A stretch of DNA of 64,000 bases from Balamuthia mandrillaris (Eukaryota; Discosea; Longamoebia; Balamuthiidae): positions 186,001 through 250,000 of the forward strand of contig JAVKOQ010000016.1 in NCBI GenBank assembly GCA_031835245.1, read 5' to 3'. Both the position numbers and the translations under genes were made by a program. The notes beneath the pieces were generated by a model. That model did not search any database. It was not told the origin of the DNA and saw nothing but the letters and a program-made list of their open reading frames with translations. Positions 56,559-64,000 of the stretch are shown here, piece by piece; position 1 is the first letter of the stretch, and each line of letters begins with the position of its first letter.

Positions 56559-57363
56559 CTCTCTCTCTCTTTCCTGTTGGTTTGCATTTTTGTTGATCTT
56601 TAGTTTTTTTTTTGATCAGAACGTTTTCGCAGGACAAGCCTTGCGAAGCGGTTCACTTGGAAAAGTCACGCCAAGCGTTTTTCGAATGTGAACCCGGCAT
56701 TTGGCTCGTTTTGGTTGCTCCTCTTCTCTCATTTTATGCCCTTCTCCTTGCTCTTCTTCTACTTAACTCCAAAAGTCCTTATGCTTCTCTGCACTTCCTC
56801 TCTTCTTGTTCCCTCCTCCTTTTCCTTCCTCTGCTTCTCTGCTCCCTTTGTTGTTCTTCTCTATTTCTCTTCTTGATCTTTGCTTTCACTTCTTTCGTTT
56901 TTTTTTTGTTCCCTTCTGACCTCTCCTCTGGTCGCGCGTTCTTTTTAGACGGTCAACAACCCACACACGACCACCGCCACCAAAGATGGCACCACGCAAT
57001 GCGAGTACGACTCAGAGGAGGTCTCTGACTCTGCTCTTCAACAGACTGCTGCCCAAGCTTATCGTATGTTCAAGGTTTGGACTCTCTCTTTTTTTTAAAT
57101 AACCTCCCTTGCCTGTTTTGTAGTATATTATTTCTCATTTTGCTTTCCTTTCTGTTTCGCTGTCTCTTTCTTGTTCTTCCTTTCTTTCTTTTATTTTCTT
57201 CTCTTTCTACTTTTTTTTCCCTGAGAAGCTCTTCAACGGCACGTTCGAGAGAATTACCAACAAAGGCACTGTGGATGACTTGCGAACCAGCCTGGCCATG
57301 TTCATGCCTCACTTTCTGAAGGCTATCGACTTTAGTCATGTTGACATTTTCAGCGCTCTTGAT

Positions 57364-57407
<44 letters not shown>

Positions 57408-58945
57408 CTCTCCCTCTTTTCTCCCTCTTTCTTCTTGCTTAATGCAATACGAAAAATAGGAGTACACTTCTTACCGGTTGACAAGAACGTCTACCTACGA
57501 GTTCAATCCTTCATTAACTGGACAGAGAACACCTTCCCTCAAATCAAGCACAGCTGCTTCTTCTATCGTGATCACCTCATCTGGAGTGCTTTGGACCAGG
57601 ACGACCTGCGCATCTTGTATAAATATTTGGTGGACCACATTCTCAGCTCTCTGAGCAGCTCTTCGTCTTCATCATCGTTGGCGTCACGTCAAAAACAATC
57701 CTCACCGAGAAGAATGTTTATGGGCAGGAAGAGCGGATCCAATACTCCCGTCTCCACCAGTCCTTCTTTGTCCCGACGAGAAAACGGTGCAACATCGGTG
57801 AACACTCACTTTTTCCAAATCCTGTCCTTAGATTGTGTCCTGCTTTGCTTATTCTAACATTTTCTTAAACAACAGGATACAGCCAGTAATGGGCAAGTGG
57901 TGGAATCTGCTTTGCCGTTTCACTTTCGGTATACCATTCATTTTTAGTGTTGCTTGTTTTTGTTTCATGTTCTGGCTGTGTAGTCGCCTATTTCTCGTTG
58001 TTGCTAATTCACGTTTTTACCCTTCTATTTTTGTTGAAAGCGATCCCGCAGGTGATGGTTATGTCACAGGGCCGTTAGATTTGAACGACAAAGAGACTCA
58101 CATCAGTTGTCCTTTCGTCTTTCTGGGGCCAACCAACGAAAGACATCGTTTAATCATTTATGAGGTTTATTCTCTTTTTAATTGCTCGATTGCGTGTTTA
58201 TGTTTATGTTCTCTAATGTACGTCTTTATTAGCACGAGCATATGTTTTGCTTGTTCTTTATCAAAGGAGACTCGTCCAAGCTGAACACCACATTCTTCTC
58301 CAATCTCAAGTCCTTCATACTTCCACAACTCCAATTCCTTAAACCCATTCTTGGCGATCATTGGGACCGGAAACAAGGGTAACTATTGTCCTGTTTCTTC
58401 CTTCTACCATTTTGCCTTTTCTCATATTGAGCAAAAACGATATTATTTAAAGTTATGCCGATGAATATCGATACATCTATTTCAATCACATGAATCTGGC
58501 ATTGAAAACATCTTTGAGGAACAAAGGCGCGGAGATCTCCAGAGAACACATGAAGATCCTCAACGACATGCACGCTGATTTTGAAAAGTATTTTTATTCC
58601 CTTCTGGAAATGAGTTTTAATTGATCAAAACAAAAACAACATCCTTACATTCATTTTTTTCAAAAACGTGTGTAGGTCAACGGATGATATCAGCGAACTG
58701 ATGGCCCGTACTCAAAGCGATGGATGGATCATTGGGCGCAAGTCTGACCAAAGAGAATTTTACGTTCTCTTTGACAACAGGAACGCCAACCTCCTTGAAA
58801 TTAACGGTATTGAGCGATCCCATCTCTCTCCACTCGAGTTCGTTACATTTCTTAGTCATGACTAACTGCTGTTTCCCTCTCACACATCACAGAGGAAGTC
58901 AAGAAACTGAGTAACACGTACTTTAGCAACATTTTTATGGATTAA
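56328..58945 (+). CDS. CCZ1: CCZ1, subunit of the Mon1-Ccz1 Rab7 GEF
   Basis: With Mon1, activates Rab7 on late endosomes and autophagosomes. The blocks match human CCZ1 in order: KLFLFDTKLGQ, KLLYYYPE, IGLSEALVNFTKTFSQDKP, KSRQAFFECEPGIWLVL, MFKLFNGTFERI, HFLPVDKNVYLRVQSFINWT, RDHLIWSALDQDDLRILYKY, VTGPLDLND, RYIYFNHMNLALKTSL, MKILNDMHADFEK, DGWIIGRKSDQREFYVLFD, ANLLEIN, and the end EEVKKLSNTYFSNIFMD. Longin domains and the C-terminal helix-turn region are therefore complete. About ten exons; several introns carry CT runs. The start at 56328 fits the family; an in-frame ATG at 56169 would add 53 basic residues. A Ser-rich insert ([16 protein letters not shown]) lies before the GPLDLND block. 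Confidence 0.92.
56525..56573 (+). repeat. (CT)n in CCZ1 intron
   Basis: CT run with a short CTCGCTC interruption; another CT run at about 57366-57408 lies in a later intron of the same gene. Confidence 0.9.
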
Positions 58946-59082
58946 CAACATCAAAACAAGAAACCGTTTCTTTCGTTTGTTGTTTAGTTTCGATTGGTCT
59001 GCATCGAACTGTCTCTTCATGAACCAGTAGCTTCGATTGTATTTTATATTATCTTGGCAACTTGTGTCCATCTTGACACGAA

Positions 59083-59155
59083 GCCTTCTTAGCTCAGTCG
59101 GTAGAGCGTCAGTCTCATAATCTGGAGGTCGTGAGTTCGATCCTCACAGAAGGCA
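59083..59155 (+). tRNA. tRNA-Met (CAT), elongator type, copy 1
   Basis: 73 bases including the discriminator A; CCA is not encoded. The acceptor stem GCCTTCT pairs perfectly with AGAAGGC. The D-arm is GCTC-AGTCGGTA-GAGC. The anticodon loop is CTCATAA with CAT at 59116-59118. The T-arm is GTGAG-TTCGATC-CTCAC. The acceptor does not begin AGC as initiator tRNAs do, so it is an elongator. A TTTTTT run follows (59160-59165), acting as the Pol III terminator. Internal A box (TAGCTCAGTCGG) and B box (GTTCGATCC) are standard. No intron. Confidence 0.97.
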
Positions 59156-59245
59156 CTGATTTTTTGATCCTTTTTAAGCAAATTAGCATGGTTGGTTCAA
59201 ATTTGGAGAAAGTTCTCACCAAATTGGAGACCTAAAATTTTAGGT

Positions 59246-59318
59246 GCCTTCTTAGCTCAGTCGGTAGAGCGTCAGTCTCATAATCTGGAGGTCGTGAGTT
59301 CGATCCTCACAGAAGGCA
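59246..59318 (+). tRNA. tRNA-Met (CAT), elongator type, copy 2
   Basis: Base-for-base the same as copy 1, 90 bases downstream in the same direction, again followed by TGATTTTTT (T run from about 59323). The spacer differs from the 5' flank of copy 1, so the duplicated unit is little more than the tRNA and its terminator. Confidence 0.97.
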
Positions 59319-59365
59319 ATGATTTTTTATATTGGTCACTTTTTTTTGTTGGCGAGAAGAGGGAG

Positions 59366-59965
59366 ATGGAGGTGGTGGTCGTTCCTGATGAGGTTCTTGT
59401 TGCTGGAGGAGCAGGAGAAGGACACCCTCCCGAGGAGAGCAACTTCTTGGAGCGTTTCATCGAGCAGCTCAAAACATTCGGATTTGTGGTGATCGAGGTG
59501 CCTCGCTCGCGATACTTGGCGCGATTGGAGAAAGTCGCTGCTCTGTTTTTTGCGCAGGAGGAGGAAATCAAAGCTCGCTCCAAGATGAGCCTTGAGTTGG
59601 GGGAAGGGCAAGTCTCGCCCAACGAATCCAAGCCGATGGGCTATCTTAGCCTGTACGACTACGAGTTCTTTGATGTGAGTGCTTGTGAAGGGAGTGTTTT
59701 TTTTAAAAAAATCAGTATTGCTGTGTGGTTTGCTAATCCCCTGTGTCTGTGCAGATGAGAGCGATGAACGAAAAGACTGCAAATTTTCCGTTGTGGGTAG
59801 CTGCGGAGGGTGTTGAAGTTCCTCTTGAGGAGGGCTCCACTTCCCGATCGCTAACCTTCAGAGAGTGCTTGGAGAACTCGTTTGCCATCCTTTCTCGACT
59901 TGGTTGGCTGCTCTCTCTTCTCTTTCTTCATCTTCCTTGCCTCTTCTTTTTTTTCCTCTTGTTAT

Positions 59966-60002
<37 letters not shown>

Positions 60003-60808
60003 TTTCTTCGCTGTTTCCTTACCTTTGCTACTGGCGCTTCTCAGCGGATACTCTGTTATCGGCACTGGATGAGCACCTGGCTCCTTTGCGAGAGGATGGT
60101 CGCAGTTGGGTTACACTTTCCAGTCTTCTCCAACCGTCCACTGCGGTCACCAGCCCACCAGATATCTCCTCTTCGGTGCTTCGGCTGATGCACTACTATC
60201 CCCTTCCTCCTTCTCTCCTTCCGCTTGCGTCTTCGACACCGCCCGTAGCCCCAACAACAGACACAAAGGCAACCACAACAACTCCTCAATCTGGCGATCC
60301 TCCAGAGACATACCAAGATGACGGCAGCATCGACGAGCATGGAGATGACGGAACGGAGGAGATCCGAGAGGAGCTGCTTGTGTTCGAGGCGCACACCGAC
60401 ATAGGATTGCTGACGATTGCTCCGTTGAGCACCACCCCAGCCCTCCAGATTCGGAGACGTGATTCCGGCGGCTGGGTCCAAGTGGAAAGCCTTTTCGCAA
60501 GTGGGGGAACATCTCCCAAAACCCCAGCACCTCCCATCCAGCCGAAAAGGTCACGCTTTTTGGTTTTTGGAGGCGATGCCTTGCAACAAGCCTCCCATGG
60601 GATGTTCGTTGCAGCCCAGCACCGGGTCGTAATGCCGAGCCATCGCGCCATCGATCGCTTTTCCTTTCCTTTCTTTCAGCGACCTGAGGCAGAGGCCGTG
60701 ATCAATGCGGAGGCCACCCCCAGCCCGCCTTCCTTAGCCACCAGCCTCCACAAACCGTGCCGGTTCGTTCCCGTCAGCGCATGGATGGACGCCAAGGACT
60801 ACGCTTGA
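59366..60808 (+). CDS. 2-oxoglutarate/Fe(II)-dependent oxygenase, isopenicillin N synthase-like
   Basis: Three exons; introns at about 59673-59754 and 59901-60043. The N-terminal domain has FLERFIEQLKTFGFVVIEVP, like the DIOX_N region, then MGYLSLYDYEFFD. The C-terminal jelly roll has LLVFEAHTDIGLLTIAP with the first His and Asp iron ligands, LQIRRRDSGGWVQVE, FLVFGGDALQQASHGMF, and AAQHRVVMPSHRAIDRFSFP with the distal His ligand and the RxS 2-oxoglutarate anchor. It ends FVPVSAWMDAKDYA. An acidic Thr/Pro-rich insert of about 50 residues precedes the HxD motif. Substrate unknown; similar proteins in plants, fungi and protists act on small molecules. Start chosen at the first ATG after the tRNA gene. 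Confidence 0.83.
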
Positions 60809-61208
60809 CCGGGAAAGGATAAGCACGGTCCAACTGTTTCACAGCCCCAACGTTCCAAAAAGGATATTTTCACGGTTGATCAACTCTTGGATTTACCTTA
60901 TGTGGAAAGATCCATCAGATCTAAGATTAGATTTACCGTTTCCGCGCTCCACGGTGTAGAAAAGGTAAGCAATGCAGTGCATGCGTGTAGCTCACACGTG
61001 CAGAAAACTCATAGGAATGTCAGCGAACAGACAGGCGGAACTACCGATCGGCTGCGTATCCCAGTATTTAACGACAGTGGGCCGCCGGTTCGTTATTCCA
61101 TTTTTCCTCTCCATCGAACAACACAAAAAGAAAAGCAGCGCAGCAGACTGCCAGTTCCTACCACTTTAAAAAACAATAACGGTGTTACATCACCGTTGAG
61201 CAAACAAC
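60809..61208. other. Intergenic gap before the kinase gene
   Basis: 400 bases. An open frame (from about 60887) gives a basic, low-information peptide with no recognisable domain and no good start context, so I leave it out. No recurrent promoter box was seen. Confidence 0.4.
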
Positions 61209-62423
61209 ATGACGAGAAAGATAGCTCGCAGCGCCTCCTTTGGCCCCTCACCCAGCGACCTGAAACTCTTCCGCAGAGAAAAGTGCAAACCTTCCCGAAA
61301 AGGTTCCTTTGCTTTCCTCTTTCTTAGTCACTGATGAAAATACTTCAGAGTTACTTAGAGTTTTTTTTTCACTCCATCCACAGCCACCAAAACATGGCCT
61401 CAACTCTCCGCCAACACTTCCGACTTTCGTCTCACGAAGCAAATAGGAGCTGGCTCCGGTGGTAGGGTCTACCTCGCGGCTGCCAAACCCGGGACCTCTC
61501 TTGACAAACACCAACAAGCCAACAGCAACAAAGTCTCCAAACTTGCCATGAAGGCCGTGTGGAAGAACTCCAACAACGAGAAGGAGGTGAAGCACCTCCG
61601 CAAGGAACACGCCATCCTGAACTCTCTCTCCGGCCACCCCAACATCATCCGGGTGTACTCTAACCTGTTGGAGGACAAACACAAGGCCTGCTTCATCATG
61701 GAATACGCGGAGGGCGGCGACCTCTTTGACTACACACTCAGGCAGCACCACCTCACGGAGGTGGAGGCCTGGAGGATCTTCCACCAGCTCATCAAGGCGG
61801 TGGCCTTCATCCATGCCAACTACATCTGCCACCGCGATATCAAACCAGAGAACATCTTCCTAGATCGGGAGAGACAGGTCAAATTGGGCGACTTTGGGTT
61901 GGCCACCACATGGAGTCCGTTCAAGCGCATGATCAAGACCGTCGGCTCCCTTCCCGAGGTGTTGCGGCCCGGTCAGAGTTACACAGGACCGGAGGTGGAC
62001 ATGTGGAGCTGCGGCGTAGTGCTCTACATGATGCTCACGGGGAAGATGCCCTTCCACGCGTACTCGGACATGGACGTCTACCAAAACATCACGGCAGGAC
62101 ACTACGACTCCTCCATCCTCCCCTCGGAGACCTCCAGGAACCTTGTGGAGAGCTTGTTGGAGCCGGACCCTCTGGTGAGGTCTACCATCTATGAGGTGAT
62201 CAACCACGAGTGGATGATGAGCCCTCCCGGATTACACAGAGCAATGTCCCTCCCCGAGATACACAACGGCCAAAGCGTAGAGCTTCGGGCAACGCAAAAG
62301 ACCCACCCTTCCACCCCTTCCTCTGCCTCTTCCAAAAGCAACAAGAGAGAACAAGGATCCCCACGGAAACGTGACCGTCTGATGGCCTCCCGGTTGAATG
62401 TCATTATGGAAGAAGAGCAGTAA
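61209..62423 (+). CDS. Ser/Thr protein kinase, SNF1/CAMK-like, with shortened activation segment
   Basis: 377 residues from exons 61209-61302 and 61384-62423, joined in phase. A basic leader (MTRKIARSASFGPSPSDLKL) precedes the kinase: LTKQIGAGSGGRVYLA, KLAMKAVW with the ATP-binding Lys, CFIMEYAEGGDLFDY, CHRDIKPENIFL, KLGDFGLAT, VDMWSCGVVLYMMLTGKMPF, and a C-lobe ending INHEWMMSP. Where SNF1-type kinases read GSPxYxAPEV, this has GSLPEVLRPG, so about four residues including APE's Ala are missing. The tail (RAMSLPEIHNGQSVE, then Ser/Lys-rich, ending NVIMEEEQ) has no UBA or KA1 domain. HRD and DFG are intact, so activity is possible. GC-rich exon 2 has few introns, unlike its neighbours. Confidence 0.88.
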
Positions 62424-62948
62424 GAAAAACTCTAACCTTCTTGCTTGTAAAAATACTTATTTATTGTTGTTATTTATTGAACATGAAACACATTCTGAGA
62501 ACATTTTACTACTCCCGTCTTTGTGTTGCTTTAAAAAAAAGAAACGGAACGAACGAAACTAACACCAAAACAAAGTCCATTCCTGTGCCTCTTCTCTTTC
62601 TTTGCTTTTTCTTTGAAGTATGGTAAAGCTCAGGGGACTTCTCCCTGGACCAGTTTGGCAACTTGCAAGTGGACGCTTAGTCGATATTCATTACCAGGTG
62701 TAATGCAGAAAAGTGGATGTTCCCAGCGAAAAATGGAAGCAGGTGGTTTACAGAGGTTAAAAGAGAGCGTAATGCCTCATGTTAATTAAAATCTCACGTT
62801 TAATTTAACAAAATTTTTAACTTCTCTTTGGAACCCACAACCCGACTCGCCATTATATAAGGCACTCTTTTGGCTGACAGTTTCTCTCCTTACCGACAAC
62901 AAACAAACATACAGACTATACAAAAGGCAAACTTAACTTACACTTACA
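62424..62948. promoter_or_regulatory. Intergenic region with TATA box for the Cys-rich protein gene
   Basis: 525 bases. TATATAA at 62854-62860 lies about 90 bases before the ATG at 62949, the clearest TATA box in the window. An A/C-rich leader (ACAACAAACAAACATACAGA) follows. Other sequence shows no gene. Confidence 0.65.
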
Positions 62949-63278
62949 ATGAGGACTTTCTTGCTTGCTGTGACCTTGCTGGTGGCCCTGCTCTTCGCAG
63001 TTGATGCTCGCCAGAACTGTTTCGACATAGTCGCCCAATGCGGCCAAGAGGTTTCCACCTGTGTCGCGAACGCTGGGGCCAACCTGGAGTCCGCCTGCAA
63101 CTGCTACGGCACCTTGGTGAACTGCTTGGAGGGCTGTGGCTTCGACTCGTTCAAGGATGGGTGCGAGCTTGTTTGCAGTGATGTTTCCAACTGCTCTGGC
63201 GGCGGTGACGGAGGCGACGGCGGCGACGGCGGCGATGGTTCCTCTGCTACCAGGCTGGCTGCTAGTTTGTTCTTCTAA
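62949..63278 (+). CDS. Small secreted Cys-rich protein, probably GPI-anchored
   Basis: Intronless, 109 residues. A clear signal peptide (MRTFLLAVTLLVALLFAVDA) precedes about 65 residues with evenly spaced Cys: NCFDIVAQCGQEVSTCV, SACNCYGTLVNCLEGCG, GCELVCSDVSNCSG, ten Cys in all. A Gly/Asp repeat (GDGGDGGDGGDG) and a short hydrophobic end (SSATRLAASLFF) follow, as in a GPI-attachment signal. The pattern suggests a surface or cyst-wall protein. The strong TATA box and AATAAA at 63341 suggest high expression. I recognise no named family. Confidence 0.8.
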   Translation: MRTFLLAVTLLVALLFAVDARQNCFDIVAQCGQEVSTCVANAGANLESACNCYGTLVNCLEGCGFDSFKDGCELVCSDVSNCSGGGDGGDGGDGGDGSSATRLAASLFF

Positions 63279-63437
63279 AAGATTGCAACAGACCTCAACA
63301 AACCGCAACAATTGCTGTTCTGTTTATTTTGAAGCTGGTGAATAAAGCTGCTTTCTCCATTCATGCAAAAGCTTCGTCGATTTGCTTAATCTGCCTGTCT
63401 TCACCGATACAATATGGTACTAAGGGCATAGAAGGTC

Positions 63438-64000
63438 TTAGCCAGCGAGTTCATGGTTGCCATTCGCCTTTAGGGCGCAGGGGAGGGTAGATGTGGTGGC
63501 GAGGAAGAACGGCCACCCGACCACTGCAAACCACCATCCCACTGGCAGCCACGTTGCATCCAGGTCACCCGTCCTCTCGGGGACACTGAAAGTGGCATTG
63601 TGGTGGCTGAGGAAGCTTCACCATGGCCCTGCGATCTCCCACTCGGCATCTCTTCCTTCCAAGCTTTCGAGATAGCCGATGCAAAGTAAACGATGGCCGC
63701 GGTGAGCATCAGCAAACCGGAAACCTCCAAGACCGAGTATACTCAATACACGTTCACAACCTGGGAAGAAGAACCGCAACAACATCGAAGGGAGTAGAAA
63801 GGGCCACAACCAAGGCAGCCACAGTAAAGCAGAGCATCAAGAAGGCGAAGACCTCCTCAAAGCTCTCATTTCGTTTGCTCCTGTAACAGCGATTGCGAAG
63901 ACGAACCTGCCTTCGTCCGCAAAGAGCTAAATTCCTTCTGGAGAGGAAGATAACTCCAGAAGAAAACGTGGCTCAAGTTGCATTCATTCTCGTAGTTGCC
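63438..64000 (-). CDS. Four-helix membrane protein (claudin/PMP22-like plan), partial
   Basis: The 5' end lies beyond the right edge. Reading leftwards, exons carry a possible extracellular end near 63900-64000, a helix (EEVFAFLMLCFTVAALVVAL, near 63800-63880), a second helix (VSGLLMLTAAIVYFASAIS, near 63660-63725), and a last exon with DATWLPVGWWFAVVGWPFFL, ending ALKANGNHELAG and TAA at 63438-63440. Splice sites are plausible but not all confirmed. The spacing of helices, charged loops and the W-x-P-V-G-W-W start of the last helix resemble four-helix claudin/Sur7-type proteins; the family is not certain. Confidence 0.55.

Noticed and set aside
60887-61327. Open frame of 146 codons before the Ser/Thr kinase
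   Set aside because: Overlaps the kinase first exon in another frame, and has no recognisable domain.
1-64000. CRISPR arrays, rRNA genes, LTR or DNA transposons, LINEs, virus-derived elements
   Set aside because: None seen: the repeats present are simple-sequence arrays, no reverse transcriptase, integrase, transposase or capsid motif appears in any frame, and no terminal repeat pairs were noticed.

Overview
This is nuclear DNA of a eukaryotic microbe. It has 22 protein genes and one partial gene at each edge, nearly all split by short GT-AG introns (mostly 50-300 bases). There are also two tRNA-Met genes. There is no operon-like organisation and no recognisable mobile element. The gene set (DOCK-family Rac/Cdc42 GEF, tyrosine-kinase-like (TKL) kinases, HOPS/CORVET, Mon1-Ccz1 and UVRAG subunits, U2B''/SREK1/PLRG1 splicing factors) and the compact style fit a free-living amoebozoan. 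A Balamuthia- or Acanthamoeba-like discosean is my inference, not something the sequence proves. Introns and intergenic gaps carry many simple repeats, mostly CT-rich on the sense strand, and a few repeats are read as protein.

Layout. 1-647: 3' end of YIF1. 774-2725: lipoate-protein ligase. 2822-6544 (-): VPS39. 7011-14624: DOCK GEF, divergent from VPS39. 15180-18089: AT-hook plus HSP20-domain protein. 18252-20392 (-): PLRG1/PRL1. 20760-21582 (-): DUF202 membrane protein. 21982-24349: zinc transporter. 24720-27453: threonyl-tRNA synthetase. 27685-28684 (-): U1A/U2B''. 29243-32893: three tandem DUF374 acyltransferases. 33254-36813: seven-helix receptor fused to a TKL kinase. 37198-38273: OMS1/METTL7-type methyltransferase. 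38648-39313: tubulin chaperone A. 39705-43864: ankyrin-UVRAG fusion. 44028-44741 (-): putative mitochondrial protein. 44986-46925: SREK1. 47368-51878: long coiled-coil protein. 52132-54519: aspartyl aminopeptidase. 54585-56095 (-): basic, Ser-rich protein. 56328-58945: CCZ1. 59083-59318: two tRNA-Met. 59366-60808: 2-oxoglutarate oxygenase. 61209-62423: Ser/Thr kinase. 62949-63278: secreted Cys-rich protein. 63438-64000 (-): four-helix membrane protein, partial.

Most genes are unrelated housekeeping genes, but three act at the late endosome/autophagosome: VPS39 (Rab7 effector), CCZ1 (Rab7 activator) and UVRAG (Vps34 complex II). The points most worth following are the 7TM-TKL receptor kinase, the ankyrin-UVRAG fusion, the AT-hook/HSP20 protein, the DUF374 tandem family whose copies all end in a peroxisomal-type AKL tail, the S-x-F-x-F-I repeat protein, and two short motifs (TGTCGACA and CGTGTCGTCATGA) that recur in the intergenic gaps.
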